Shown: positions 1-12,490, counted from the stretch's first letter. The stretch: 64,000 bases of DNA from Hormiphora californensis (GCA_020137815.1 CM035353.1:1823459-1887458); one strand, 5' to 3'. Translations and numbers: made by a program. The notes: generated by a model not told the origin, from the letters alone.

Positions 1-16
1 AAAACAATTCTCCCCA

Positions 17-75
17 CAATGGGGGAAAACAGTTGTGCCTGAACCTGAAGTTCAGGCCACGCGAACCTGTTTTGC
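17..75. mobile_element. Fragment of hairpin MITE (family C)
   Basis: The stretch begins with the GGGGGAAAACAGTTGTGCC end seen in the complete hairpin elements at 4453-4650 and 8090-8288. Only one end is present; the other arm is not found downstream. Confidence 0.6.
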
Positions 76-599
76 GACCTAGAGGGGACCTTTGGGAATT
101 GGGAACTATACTGGAGCCTTTCCTTCTCTGTCCGTCACTTTTCATCCCTGTCTGCAGATTCCAGTTTGCAGATTCCAGTTTGCAGATGTATAATAGTACT
201 AAAATTAGCACCGCTTTCAAGATTTACAAAAACCACCAAATTGTATTATGTGGTCATTTTAGTGGAAGTTTCTCTATTACTCAGATGTCGCTTTTCTCAC
301 ACTGTCTTCTATCTTTAGATCTCTCATCTTCTTGTCTAAAACCAAGCCCGGAGTTTTTCTTTTTTCCTATCTTCTCTTCTAGTTTAGTTTTTCTCTCTCT
401 CTCTCTCTCTTCTCTTCTAACCCCCCTCTCTCTTCCTCTCTCTCTTTTCTCTTCTTCTTGGGTTTTCCATTCAGTGCGTTACGCCAAATTTCTTTGTGTC
501 GTGCTCACCTTTTGTGTTTCTTGGAGTTTCGCCTTGTTTCCTTTTTTGAAATTTGGGAACCCCCTTTTTTTGGTTTTCACTCCGGTAAAACAATTTTTT
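76..599. other. Intergenic, pyrimidine-rich, no gene seen
   Basis: Ordinary sequence that becomes rich in CT runs after 360. The open frames here are low-complexity Ser/Leu/Phe strings with no domain, so I call no gene. Confidence 0.5.
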
Positions 600-2180
600 G
601 TAATGTAAAATTTCCAATTATTGCCATTGCCCCCCCCCCTCCCCCCCTAATGGGGCTTCGCTTACTTCAAAAGGTCCCCCATGGAATTTTTCCCCCCCCC
701 AAATTTAAAATTTTTAAAGGGTTCTCCCGGTTTCCCCCTTTTTTAAAAACAACCCAAAAGGGGGGAAAAAACTTTGGGCCCTAATTTTCCCACCAACCCT
801 TTTGGGGCCGGGGGGCCCTTTTGGGCCTTTTCCCTTTTTTTTCCCATGTATCCTTTGGGGCCGGGGGGTTTTTTCTTTTTAAAAGTTCTAAATTCCCCTA
901 AATTAAAAAACCCCAAATTGTTTTGGTAAATTTTGGGAAAATTTTTTAAAAATTTCAATTTCCCCCCCAAACCCCAAAGCCCCGCGACCCCTTTCCCTCT
1001 AGGGGAAAAAGAAAAAGGGTTTGGGGATTCCCCTTTCCCCCCCCAGCCGTTTTGGGGGGGGGTTTTTTTTTTTTCCCCTCCTTTTTTCTCTCTCTCCCCC
1101 CCCCGGGGGGGCCCCAAAATGGGTTTCTTTCCCATTCCTTAAACGAAATTTAAAATTGAAATCTTTTCCCCTTTCGGGATTTTTTTGGGTTTGGGAAAAA
1201 ATTGGGGTTTGCCAATTTTTTAAAATTTTGGGGGGGCCCCCAAAAAAAAAACCCAATTTTAAAAAGGTTTAAATCTTTTTTTTTTTTTTACAGGGGTTTT
1301 TTGAGGGGGGCCAGATCATTCCCCGCCAAAAGGGGGGAAAATCATTTAAACCCTTTGGGTTTTTTTCACACTGACCACTTTTCCTTACCCCCTTTTTTAA
1401 ACCTGGGAATAAAAAATTTTAAAAACCCCCTTTTTTCCCAAAATCTAAAAACTAGTAGTTTCGTAAAAATTATTAAAAATAAAAAGGGGGGGGGAAAAAA
1501 AGGGTTTTTTTGGGACGGGGGGCCCCCTTTGAGGTTTACCCTTTTCACAAAAAATTTTTTGGGGGTTTACGGGGGAACCCCTTTGTTTTAAAGAAAAAAA
1601 AAATTTTTCCTGAAAAGGGGGGCCCCCAAAGGTTTGGAAACCCCCGGGCCACAAAAAAAAAAAAAGGGAAAAAAAAATCCCCGGGGAAGGGGAAAAACCC
1701 CAAAAAAGCCCCGGGGTTTTTTTTTTAAAACCCCCCCCCGGGTTTTTTTTGTAAAAGGAAAAGGGAATTTTTGGGGTTTTGGGGGGTTTTTTCTTTAGAA
1801 AAAATTATTCCCGCCTTTTTCCGGGTAAAAAAACCCCCCCCTTTTTTAAAAAAAGGGATTTAAAAGGTTTCCTTTTAAAAAGGGAAAAAATTTTTTTTTC
1901 AAAGGGGGGGGGGGGCCTTTCCCCCCCTTTAAAAGGGGGGGGGGTTTTGAAAAACCCCCCAAAAATTTCGTTTCCCCCTTTGGGGCCCCCCGGGGGGTTT
2001 TTTTTTTCCCCACAAAAGGGGGGCCCCCAAAAACTTTAAAAAAGGAAAAATTTTTTTGGGGGGGCCAAAAACCCCCTGGGGGGGGAAAAAAAAAGGGGGG
2101 GGGGGGAAAAAGGGGGGGGCCCCGGGGGGGAAAAAACTTTTTTTATTTTAGTTTTTCAAAAAAACTGGGGGCCAAATCCC
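600..2180. other. Low-quality homopolymer-expanded sequence
   Basis: Almost every base occurs in runs of 3-12 identical letters (CCCCCCCC, GGGGGGGG, TTTTTTTT, AAAAAAAA) without mono- or dinucleotide periodicity. This differs from both the genuine microsatellites and the unique sequence elsewhere in the window. It looks like unpolished long-read consensus or a collapsed repeat, not biology. All open frames inside it should be ignored. Confidence 0.75.
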
Positions 2181-2492
2181 GGGTTCTCAGTACGATAGTT
2201 AGGTGGCCGTTGTTTTTTTTCTACTTTTTTGTGCATATAAGGATTATTCGGCAGGTTTATTTCAAGTATGTTAACCGTTCAGATCATCCTTCGTCAAAGT
2301 TCACTGCTGTTTATATCGGATCAACATGAAATTATTATAATTGCATGTTGTACTGTACAATTGATGGTCATTCACTCACTCATGCTTTCAAAGAATAAAA
2401 TTAATTTCAAAGTCCTCTTAATTACACGGGGCCGCATATATAACATCTTTGTCATAGTTGAACATTCCCGAGGCCACATTGAGATATATGTA

Positions 2493-2573
2493 TACAGTCG
2501 GACCCCTATTTACCGGGATCCTCGGTGGAAAGGGATTTGCACGGTAAATCGGGGTGCCCGGTAAATTGAAGTC
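2493..2573. mobile_element. Pogo-like MITE (family B), short and degenerate
   Basis: Starts TATACAGTCGGACCCC and ends in a decayed inverse copy (AAGTCCGAGTATATA). It belongs to the family of 2921-3100, 23091-23246 and others. Confidence 0.6.
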
Positions 2574-2687
2574 CGAGTATATATTGTTATCACACGCACC
2601 CGTGTGTGACCGTGGTGTTGCATTGTATCCACTGGTAGAAGAGAATGTAATGTGGCCTAGGGTTTATGAAGCGCATTATAATCAGTA

Positions 2688-2790
2688 GAAGGAAGAAGGT
2701 ATTCCGGCGACCTCTGTAATTAATTACAGAGGTAATTAGTTACAAAGGACACCGGAATCCTTCTTAAGAAGGATCTTAAGAAGGATTCCT
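2688..2790. repeat. Nested short palindromes
   Basis: Several overlapping inverted repeats built from AGAAGGAAT/ATTCCTTCT, CCTCTGTAATTAATTACAGAGG and CCTTCTTAAGAAGG. The outer ends GAAGGTATTCCGG and CCGGAATCCTTC pair. This is a probable small hairpin element with no coding content. Confidence 0.55.
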
Positions 2791-2920
2791 TCTAACCTAT
2801 CCAGGTATCCAAGATATTTCGTTTTGTTGAGTAATTGCAGGGGGGGGGGGCCTCTCTCACCCCTTACTCAACAACTTAGCTTACCTTCTTCAGATAAAAC
2901 ATCTCTAGAAATTATTCATG

Positions 2921-3100
2921 TACAGTCGGACCCCGATTTAGGGACACCCTCGGGGGAAAGGCTCTTGTCCACTAAATCGGGGTGTCCACTAAATCGGGTT
3001 CAAATAAGGTTAATTTCCTATATCGGGGAAAAAAATCCTGTCCCTAAATCGGGGTGCCACTAAATCGGGGGGGGGGGCCTAAATCGGGGTCCGACTGTAT
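2921..3100. mobile_element. Pogo-like MITE (family B)
   Basis: Ends TACAGTCGGACCCCGATTTA and its inverse AAATCGGGGTCCGACTGTA. The interior repeats the phrase CACTAAATCGGGGTG several times. The TIR is reminiscent of pogo/Tigger elements of the Tc1/mariner superfamily, and TA at both ends fits a TA target duplication. The family name is inferred from TIR style only. Confidence 0.75.
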
Positions 3101-3137
3101 ATATATAATATACATAATATATATACAAATATATATT

Positions 3138-3270
3138 GTGAAATATACATAATCAAACATATGGGCAAACATAAACAGTCAGGATAATTAGTTTTATGAA
3201 ATCATGCTTCATGAAACTAATTATCCTGACTGTTTATGTTAGCCCATATGTTTGATTATGTATATCTCAC
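3138..3270. mobile_element. Near-perfect palindrome, foldback MITE
   Basis: Two arms of about 60 bp (ATACATAATCAAACATATGG... and its inverse) flank a short ATCATGCTTCAT loop. The arms match at nearly every base, so the insertion is young. An AT-rich TATATA tract follows at 3270-3320. Confidence 0.7.
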
Positions 3271-3319
3271 ATATATATTATATATATTATGTATATATAT
3301 ATATATATATTTATATTAT

Positions 3320-4452
3320 ATTCAGAGTTTTCTAGATGCTATAACATGGCACTGCATACATACATAATATAACACAGTGCTGCTCCTCCTCCCGCTTAAC
3401 ACACAAGAGCTAGGAGGGGGAGGGGCATAGCATTAGTTGCATTTAAATCATTATCCTCCCCTGCTGCTAGTCGCGTATCATATTACTCGAGGTGGGGGGT
3501 GCAGGTTCTTGATAATGCAGTTTTGTGTTTAGTTGTTTGTGTTGTGAGGTGGGACCCGCAGGATATGTGGCAGAATATGAATAGCAGCAATCTACATTAT
3601 TTAGTCAAGTACTATAAATATACTATTAAGTACTATAAATATACAACAGCTGAATAGTTTTAGACACCATCCCTGAATATATTTGACTACAGCTGGTGCA
3701 CGTCTTAAGCATGTGGGACTGAATCTGATATGATAAACCCAGTACCCACCCGGCTCCGCCACGTGTTGCCCTCTCATTCATCCCTAAACGCCATGGCTAT
3801 TAAATTATAACAGTTCTTTTAGTTTTTATATATAGCTCTTTTAGTTAGCCGAACAGATACATGCTGTGTTTCCATATTCAGTTCTACATGTTTACAGTAC
3901 TAGACTGTGCTGCAGTTTACCTCATATATATTGTCAGATGGTATAACACCACAGCTCAACTCAATTACCACACATCGAGTGTTACAGTGTATTTATATAC
4001 GTATAGATATATCTTGTTTGTTTAAGCTGCTGCAGCCCATCATGGCGCCCGTATGATTGTGATTTATCACTGCAGCTAATCTTGTTATGTTAATCTGTTG
4101 ACACACTAAGTAATAGCTTAATGTGACATGATATTGACCCAATTTAGCTGACATTGATGGTCACATAGGAGTTTACTTTTGTCACTCTATGATGTGACAC
4201 ATCGGCAGTTGTAATATACATTATACCTTCTAAAATAGTCCTATTAGATTACGTTTTACTTTTGCTTATTGCATCTATATCTTTTTTTCTATGCAGCTGT
4301 ATACTAACTGAAAAGTTTTAGCGCTTTATCACCACATCCAATTTACTTAACTATGATTTATTAGTATCTGTCTAGTATAATAGGACTTATAGGCGGGAGC
4401 GGTATATTTTAAGTTTTATTTCCACATGACAAATTATATAGTACAAACATAT
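3320..4452. other. Intergenic, no gene seen
   Basis: AT-rich unique sequence with scattered TATA tracts. I saw no exon with convincing splice sites and no repeat family. Confidence 0.5.
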
Positions 4453-4650
4453 TGGGGGAAAACAGTCGTGCCTGAACCTCAGGTCAAGTGTACGGCTATT
4501 TTCCACTGAGACCTGAGATCTCAGGTTTCAGTGACGGCTATTCCCAGAAATTTAAGGCAACAGCCGTCACTGAAACCTGAGATCTCACGTCTCAGTGAAA
4601 AACAGCCGTGCACTTGACCTGAGGTTCAGGCACGACTGTTTTCCCCCATT
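4453..4650. mobile_element. Hairpin MITE (family C), complete
   Basis: About 198 bp, almost entirely self-complementary. TIRs are TTGGGGGAAAACAGTCGTGCC and inverse. Inner blocks (GAACCTCAGGTCAAG, CTGAGACCTGAGATCTCAGG, CAGTGACGGCTATTCC) all recur inverted in the right arm. There is no coding capacity. Confidence 0.85.
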
Positions 4651-4903
4651 GTATACAGTTTATATAACAGTGCATGTATATAATGCAGTATGTATAACAT
4701 GGATATATGTACCCTCTCTTTTTTAATTAACCAGCCTTATTTTATTTAATTATTACCCCGTCCATATAATGAGAACATCCATTGACCCCCCCCCCCCCAC
4801 GAGTTTTTTTATAATCTCTCTGTCCACTCTCTCTCTCCACTCCCTGCAGTACTATAATTTCTCTCTCCACTCCCCACAGCATCCCTCATGTGATTATACC
4901 GGT

Positions 4904-5520
4904 ATGAGTGGCCGGGATTACCTAACTCGGAAACCACCGGTCCCTGCTAAAGAAGCCTTCAAAATGTACTTGAGTAAGGACCCACTATATTTTAAGATAA
5001 CACGTGACTGAACCTCAGGTTCAGGTCACGGCTATTTACCCCTGAAACCCTGGCGCCGCAGACCCCAGATCTGAGCGCACTGTTAATTTGAGAATCAAAT
5101 CGGGGTCTGGCGCCGCCAGACAGCTGATACCTGAGATCTCAAGGCTATTCTTTGCTATTCCCATAAACATTTCCCTGAAATGTCAGGAAATAGCCATTTG
5201 ATTCTCTTTCTCTCGACAGTGCGCTCAGATGGGGTCGCGGCGCCAGACAGGTGGTAAATAGACGAGATCTGAACCTGAGTTTCAGGCACGACTGTTTTCT
5301 CCCATATGTATTATATTGTGATGATTAATGATTTTCTGTTTGATAATATGTTGTGAGTTTATAATTATTAATTAATTAAATATGTTATTACATATATGTT
5401 AAACAAACAAACTCATCCCATCTTTCTTTACAGAGCCGGACGGGCTGATAGACGTGGATGCCATGCCCCCCAAACAGCGATCCCAATTCCTTACCTATAT
5501 CACATTCTCTCAGATCGAAC
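4904..5520 (+). CDS. Two 5' exons of an unrecognised protein gene
   Basis: Exon 1 is 4904-4973: ATG AGT GGC..., ending TTG A before gtaag. Exon 2 is 5434-5520, preceded by tctttctttacag and ending GAA C before gtaggt. The phases fit (1 to 1) and give 52 complete residues plus one split codon, from MSGRDYLTRKPPVPAKEAF to ...QFLTYITFSQIE. I do not recognise the family. A possible acceptor (tccccacag) lies upstream of the ATG, so the first exon could begin earlier. The next exon is not identified; a weak candidate at 10071-10185 does not join in phase. Good splice sites and biased codons make it more likely real than chance. Confidence 0.5.
4998..5303. mobile_element. Composite variant of hairpin family C
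   Basis: Carries the GAACCTCAGGTTCAGGTCACGG end on the left and GGCACGACTGTTTTCTCCCAT on the right. The middle holds a second inverted block (TGAGCGCACTGT / ACAGTGCGCTCA and TGGCGCCGC / GCGGCGCCA). The same second block recurs at about 28325-28400 and 30358-30420, so it may be an independent element. It sits in intron 1 of the 4904 gene. Confidence 0.6.
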
Positions 5521-8089
5521 GTAGGTATTTAAACATAAGGTACTTATATTGTTATTGAGTTAGGATTTTTAGGATTCAAGGAATTACTTATACGTAATTT
5601 AAAATAATGAAATAATTAAACTTAATAAGTAAAATAATTGATATAATCATACATTCACATACCTACACTTTTTACATAACCTTTTTTGGAAATTTTGTAC
5701 AGCAAGGACTTGTGTCAGTTTAGCGCACGAAAATCTTACGAAAATCTTACTCTCATGCATGTGAAGCTAAGAGAAGTAGGGGAGGGAAGAGAGATAAAAA
5801 GGGAGAGAGAGAGATACAGAGAGAGAGAGATAAGAAAGAGGGGGATAAGGGTCGGCATGTACGTTATTTGATTAGCAGCGTAGTGTGATATCATATGCAA
5901 TTACATGGTCCGGGCTAGGTATGTAACCAACCAACTCACAGTTTATCTCTACACGTGCGTTATAGCTGTATTATACCACCCTGTGTCTATCCTATCGATT
6001 CAGCTACACAATTGTTAAATTTTAAATTGTGCGTCTAGTTATAGATTAAGTTGAAATCTGTTGAAACGATTTCATATATTTATGGAGAGTTTAAATTATA
6101 TATAATTGGTATCTCCATTGTAACAAACCATGAAACAATTGTGTATACCGTTAAAACCACCATTGTTTTTAATTTGTAAAGTATAACTTTTATACTACAT
6201 TAAAGTATGAAGTACGACATTTGGGGAAACAATCCTGCCTGAATTCCTAGAAGGTTTTTATGTAGAAAAAAATATCTGTCATCGCACTACAAAGAAGCTT
6301 TGCTGCCTAACATACGATAATTTATATATAAGCTCGTGCCTGTTTTCTGTTTTACTCTTCCCCCTCCTCTTTTTATTTTCTAACTAGACATGTACTCTAT
6401 ATATTGACCAAGTTCCTATATTATCAGCTTGCTATGTTCTAACCCTCCCTTTACATTCGGGGGCGGGTCGCCCGAAACACAGTCTAGCTAGGCAATTATC
6501 AGCCTGCCCCTGCTTTCTTTTCTTGACACGAGGTTGTCTAATGTCTCATGGTTTGAGTCGCAACTGATGGGTGTCTGACAATTCAAGATGTAAAGGGTTT
6601 TCCCTTAATAATTTGCGGCACTTTTTGATCCTCATCCCTGTCGTCACTTGAAACACTGCCATGCTGTCGTCAACTATAATTGTGTGTTGTATTGCAGCTT
6701 GCTCGACCCTGAATTTCTCCGTGTGGGATTCGTACAGTCTTGTTTTTGGCATTCTTCTGTGTGAATGTTTTTCTATATGCTTTATTTATGGAAATGAAAC
6801 GTGTATATCAAAACATTTGTTGATTACCTGCTAAATCAAAATGGAAAGCTGCCATTAAAACAACTCCTGCAGTTACTGCAGCTTTCTCCAAAACGCGTCA
6901 GTAGCAATTATAATTGTGTGCTGAAGCTTTAAATACACTGCAGCTAGTCGAGTAGTACGGGAATTTTATGCTGTTACAGCACTGCTGTATATACCTAATG
7001 TATATTAATACAACTAGTAGGTCCGTTCGCCCTACGGGCGAATTTCGGGGATATAGTAGCTGGATTAGGGAACGCTGAAATCACCTGCACCATCCGTTCC
7101 TAGCCTATCTCTCACTTTCTCCCTACCCATGTTGTTGTACGCTCTGGGCTTCCTGACAATGGCAAGGTGCGAATTTAAGAAATCAATGTCATGGAAGTGC
7201 AGTGCTGTTCCAGAAATTCATCACGTGAAAACTTGGCCGCTATGTAGCCGATTCGGAGATTTCTATATTCGACTGGAGTAATCACCCTTGGGCGAAGTTG
7301 GGTAAAGCTATCCGTAGTTGTTGATTGACTCGCTTGAACACGTTGGCGTAATCTGTCATATTCTCTAGCCTGCTACCTGACAGCAGCAGTTCTCCTGGAC
7401 CTAGACAAACGTTGCCGAATAGCGCTTGGGGTGGAAGAGCTAGACATCAGGACAGAAGTAAAAGAATGCACGTGCAGAATTGAATTTCCCCTTGGTACTC
7501 ATTACCCAACTCCAGGTCCCTCTAATAATTGCACGTGCAAAATGCCATATTTGGTAAAAAAACGGGACACGCGATTTCCCTATTTGCTTTAATAATAGTA
7601 TGATTTGCACACACAATATCACACACAATCACACTCCAATATCCATTGAGTCGCTTGATACTATGTCCGAGCTGAACAATTCAAAATATCCATGTGTTAT
7701 TAGCAGCTAGCAATCACAAACACACAAACACATACAATCACACCCAGCACTCATGCAGCTCCATATGTGTGTACCTACCCCGATTAGCTGATTAGCCATG
7801 GTGCTGCATATATTGGAGTTTCTTCATAGTAATTGTATATTCAGCTAGCATAATTCCAGCACATATTATGATGTACGTGCACACTATGCTGAATGCTACA
7901 GTATATAATATTCAAAATATTTCTCCGACATCGTGTTGAAATGAGGGATTCTCCAAACGTTATTTGTTGCATTTTATGAATACGCTATGCTTTGTCTTTT
8001 TAGTATATTGAGGTTCTATTTAATATTATAGTACATATATTAAGGTTCTATTTAATATTGTCCAAACAGCTTTGTGATGCGTCTCAGTG
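5521..8089. other. Repeat-derived intergenic or intronic sequence
   Basis: No confident gene. A GAGA-rich patch lies at 5770-5840. At 6461-6500 there is a repeated phrase (CGCCCGAAACACAGTCTAGCTAGGCAA) also found at 45440-45475 and 51845-51885. The minus strand of 7260-7445 reads as two basic Arg/Gln-rich open blocks broken by one in-frame TAG, which could be the relic of a transposon protein. Confidence 0.35.
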
Positions 8090-8288
8090 ATTGGGGGAAA
8101 ACAGTCGTGCCTCAACCTCAGGTTCAGGTCATGGCTATTTTCCACTGAGACCTGAGATCTCAGGTTTCAGTGACGGTTATTCCCTGAGATTTAAGGGAAT
8201 AGCCGTCACTGAAACCTGAGATCTCAGGTCTCAGTGGAAAATAGCCGTGGCCTGAATGTGAGGTTGAGGCACGGCTGTTTTCCCCCAT
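8090..8288. mobile_element. Hairpin MITE (family C), complete
   Basis: 199 bp. It has the same TIRs and nested inverted blocks as 4453-4650, differing at a few bases. Both arms pair nearly throughout. Confidence 0.85.
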
Positions 8289-8479
8289 TCTTTGGTTTGG
8301 TTTCAGTTTTTAGTTTCAAACTTTTCAACACTACTTTAAACAAATTAAATTGAGTTTGGTTTCAGTTTTTAGTTCATAGTATCTAGGAGATAAGAGTACG
8401 ATAGAATCAATAAGTTGCCTTGCTTGTATCATAAAGGTTAGAACAGTCGTGCCTGAATCATGTCAGGTTTTTTACCCCA

Positions 8480-8999
8480 AAGGTACTAGAATATTTTATT
8501 TTCTTTTTCTTTTTCCTTTTCTTCTTCTTTTCTCTTATCTCCTCTTCTCTCTTCTCTCTCTTCTTCTTTTCTTTTTTTCTTTTTTTTTTTTTTTCTCTTC
8601 TTATTCTTTCCCCCTTTCTATCTCTTTTCTTTTTTTTTCTCTTATAGATATTTTATCTCTTCTCTTCTCTTTTTTTTTTTTTTTTCTTTTTCCCCCTTCT
8701 TTTATTCTCTTTTTCTTCTTTTTTTACTCTTATAATATTTCACTCTCTCCTCTCTTCTTTCTTCTTTCCTTTTTTTTCTTCTCTCTCTTCTCTCTCTCTC
8801 CTCTCTCCTCTCTCCTATCTCTCTCTCCTCTCTCTCTCCCTCTCTCTCTTCTCTTCTCTCTCTCTCTGCCCCTCTCTCTATCTCTCTCTCTCTCTTCTCT
8901 CTTCTTCTCTCTCTACTAGATATTCTCCCCCTTCTCTCTCTCTTCTCTCCTCTCTCTCTCTCTCTTCTCCTCTCTCTCTCCTCTCTCTATCTCTCTCTC

Positions 9000-9055
<56 letters not shown>

Positions 9056-9360
9056 TACATTTGTCTTTATCTCTAAAATCCCAATCTATGCAGCCACGAT
9101 CACGACTGTTCGACCGATCTCTATCTCTCTATCTTTCTCATAGCTGCCAATTTCTCTATCTCTCTCAGACCTGCATTTCTATCTCTCTATCTTTCGCATA
9201 CCTATCTTTCTATCTCTCTCTATCTTTCTCAGACCTATCTTTCTATATACTCTATCTTTCTCAGACCTATCTTTCTATCTCTCTATCTTTCTCAGACCTG
9301 TCTTTCTATCTCTCTATCTTTCTCATACCTGTCTTTCTATCTCTCTATCTTTCTCAGACC
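8480..9360. repeat. Long polypyrimidine / (CT)n tract with TCTATCTTTCTCAGACC repeats
   Basis: About 600 bp of CT/T-rich sequence becomes pure (CT)n at 8880-9050. It then turns into a degenerate tandem repeat of about 30 bp (CTATCTTTCTCAGACCTATCTTT) from 9115 to 9360. The long open frames on both strands are low complexity and not genes. Confidence 0.85.
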
Positions 9361-9379
9361 TATATCGAATCTCAGTAAT

Positions 9380-10070
9380 CTGTAATTATATCTGGTGAGA
9401 AAATAGTTTCACATCCGCTGTGGGCTCGAGCCACCTATCGATTTTTGTTTTGTTGTGAGATGAAATTCCTCTCATCTCATCATTAAGTTTTAAATCTAGA
9501 AATTATTCCAACTTTCGTTTTCGTGACTACCTTTATGATGAGATGAAAAATATGTTATGAACTCGTCATCTGATCTCGTCATCTGCATCACCAGGTTTTA
9601 AATTATTGTTTTGGACGCAGCTACTATAATAATTAAAGCTATATTTTGTTGAATTTTAATGGAATGAGAATCCTCATCATCTACACTAAAATATGGATGA
9701 GATCGAGAATGTCATTGCAACGTATGTTTTTTGTTGCAATGTCTATGATCCTTGTTGTTTACGTCACACTGTTGTTTACGTCACTAGAAAGTCACTCAAC
9801 CTTTTCTTTCTTACATTTTCAATGTAAATTATGTAACACTATCAGCTGCAGTAAGATCGTATGACAAACTTGTGCGCTAATTATTGTTGATTTCATCAAT
9901 GCCCCAGTTTAATTTTGCTTTGATTTAAACTTTGCACCGATTCTCTCTCCATTTCCAGTAACTTTGCTATAAATTCACACACAGTGTGTCACAGACCTAC
10001 AAGATTGTGCTATTCTACTCAGCTCTTATAACAACACACGCCTACAAGTGCTATTCTACTCAGCTCATAT
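9380..10070. other. Intergenic or intronic, no gene seen
   Basis: Contains a short tandem duplication (ACAAGTGCTATTCTACTCAGCTC at about 10000 and 10042). No domain-bearing frame was found. Confidence 0.45.
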
Positions 10071-10185
10071 ATGATGCTACGTCAGAAGCTACCAAACAGG
10101 AAAAAACCAAAACCCGACTCAGTGAGCTGGTTCAGGAGACACAGTGACAGTTATTGTACTCGTGACGAGCTGATGACACAAATAA
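10071..10185 (+). CDS. Candidate 38-codon exon, product unknown
   Basis: The frame from ATG ATG CTA... to ATA A before gtgagt encodes 38 residues that are basic then acidic (KLPNRKKPKPDSVSWFRRH... ending DELMTQI). The donor is good. The upstream AG sites are weak, so it is either a first coding exon or part of the gene beginning at 4904. An alternative frame from cag at about 10089 gives a short terminal peptide that would join 5520 in phase. I cannot choose between them. Confidence 0.3.
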
Positions 10186-11579
10186 GTGAGTACACACGAT
10201 CTGCTGCAGCGTTCAATATATTATAGTTCCAATCTGATTTCTAGATAATAATAAAGAAGGGATAATAATATTTGGGGTATTGCATAAAATACGGATATGT
10301 AATAAATATTTTGTATATTATAAATTATATATAATATGTTATTGGGAAGGGGTAAGATTTGAAACACGACTTTACGCCCGGTTCCGTCATATTATTTACT
10401 GTTAAGGGAGAGTGTCAGTGTAGTAACTCTCTCTCTCTCTCTCTCCCTTTTCTCTCCTTCTTCTTCTTCTCCTTTCTTCTCTCTCCTCCCTCTCCTCCCT
10501 TTCTTTCTCTTCTCCCCTCTCTCTCTCCTAAGTGTTTATAAAAAACAGGCTTCCTAGGGGAAACACGTTACATTCTGCAATGTGTGTATCGAAATAATAT
10601 CTTCTCAGCTAATATTATGACACGACAAACTAACATGTCTGACACGACAAACTAACATGTGTCTCTTGAATCACTGCAAGATCAGTTTAGTAACTACAAC
10701 AAATTCTACACCACATACATATTATTAACGCTAGAGATAAAGACTTAAAGCCGAAGGCTTCCATACTGTTGCCTTGGCGTAGATGAGAAAGGAAACATCC
10801 CCCACACAATTCGGACTTCGGTGCATTTCATATTTCCTCATAATATAGTATTATAATGATCGATTTCTATCCTATTCCCATTTCCCGATTTTTTTAAGCA
10901 CATGAACCAATTGTTGTACAAGCCCGAGCCTATACTTATAACTTAAACAGTAACATCTATGTTTTTATTGCTCACAAAGGGAACTTGCCTCCTTTGCAAA
11001 CTAGTTCTCGCTCCGGCGAAGACATAGCCTCCCGCGCCGCCTTGTGACAGCAAGAACCACTGCCGCGCGATATAAAGCACGTTTTTCCCATTCCCGTTCG
11101 TCGACGTCCCTGTTTTGGGAGACCTTTTTAGCTGACCTAGCACTACTCAAATGTCAATTACCGCCTCATTTCGCATCGTGATGAATCGGCGGGTATTTTC
11201 CCATGCTCACAAGGCCATGACGATTCACCCAGTACCCGCAGATTGTCCCAGGACCGAGTAGGAGCTTGCAGCCAGGTCTTTAAAGAATTGTCCATGTTTA
11301 GAGTCAATTTTGACCCACTATTCCTCAAATGCTGATACTCGCGGGTATTTTCCGTAAAGCTAGAGACAATTATCTGCCAGGGGCAACAAACGAGATGCAA
11401 ATCGGTTTAGTAGTTCCTTGCAGCCAGGTCTTTGAAAAAGTTTGCTCTAAAATCAATAACGGGCCGGAGGCCTAGATGTGAGATCGATCTCGGTCGCTGC
11501 GCGACCTCGATCTCACTCAGGCATCAATGTGGCTAAGAAGGGAACTTGTCCCCTTCAAATATTTTTTGAAGTTTTTGTA
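10186..11579. other. Repeat-rich intergenic sequence
   Basis: A CT-rich microsatellite lies at 10425-10520. From about 10960 to 11540 there are fragments shared with the inverted-repeat element at 13598-14150 (GGGTATTTTCC, GTCAATTTTGACCCACT). A palindrome GAGATCGATCTCGGTCGC...GCGACCTCGATCTC lies at 11479-11515. No gene. Confidence 0.5.
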
Positions 11580-12435
11580 TACAGTCGGACCCCGATTTAA
11601 CGGCCCCCGATTTAGCGGCACCCCGATTTAACGGCAGGATAAATTTCCCCCAAAATTTTTTGAAATTTTTTTTTGAAATTTTTTTTGAAATTTTTTTTGA
11701 AAATTTTTTGAAAAACCACGTCCGAATCGTGTTTCGAATCGGTGCATCTTATTGCGTGTCTTGCCGGTAATTAGACGGTTCGAAACGAACAGATATGTGA
11801 TCCCCATGAGGCCCATCGAATCGCAATTTTGACGCTTGTTAAACTGGCATCATGGGGATCGCGTATCGGTTCGTTTCGAACCGTCTAATTAGCGACAGGA
11901 CGTGCGATAAGATGCACTGATTCGAAACACGATTCGGACGTGGTTGATATACCTTTGAAAAATTTTCATAACTTTTTTGCAAAACTTTACAGAATGATTG
12001 TCAATGCTTTGATCGGTGCTCTCCATGAATTTTCAGAGAAAAATATATTTTGAAATTCAAATTCTTCCTCACCCCGCTTAAAGTGCCCCGATTCAGCATG
12101 GTATCACGTATCGGTTCGTCTAATTAGCAGCAAGACATGCGATAAGATGTACTGATTCGATAAACGATTCGGACGTGGCTGATATAGTACCTTAGAAAAT
12201 TTTTATAACTTATTTTGAAATTATTTTGAAATTACTTTCTTTTTCTAATCAGAAATGATCATGTAATCAATACATGGACATTGCATTTAACACTTAGAGG
12301 TGTTTTAGTATAGCATTTTGGACAAAAATAGGGTTTTATGGGCTAGATATGCTCTACCCCGATTTAACGGACACCCCGATTTAACGGACAAAACCCTTTC
12401 CCCCGAGGGTGCCGTTAAATCGGGGTCCGACTGTA
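11580..12435. mobile_element. Long pogo-like non-autonomous element (family B)
   Basis: 856 bp between TACAGTCGGACCCCGATTTA and AAATCGGGGTCCGACTGTA. The interior contains a second, diverged inverted repeat of about 110 bp (CCACGTCCGAATCGTGTTTCGAATCGG... and inverse, 11718-11945), part of which recurs once more at about 12105-12180. There is no transposase frame. It is the longest member of the family here and the best one from which to infer the parent element. Confidence 0.75.
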
Positions 12436-12490
12436 CTTGATGGGTTCTCAGTAGTGTCTGTGGTCTGGAAACCCCCTACTACCCTAGTTC

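Noticed and set aside
743-2039. Several 60-130-aa Gly/Pro/Lys/Phe frames
   Set aside because: They come from the homopolymer-stretched low-quality block.
8449-9060. 156-aa Leu/Ser/Phe frame and minus-strand Arg/Glu frame
   Set aside because: Pure pyrimidine/purine tract; no gene evidence.
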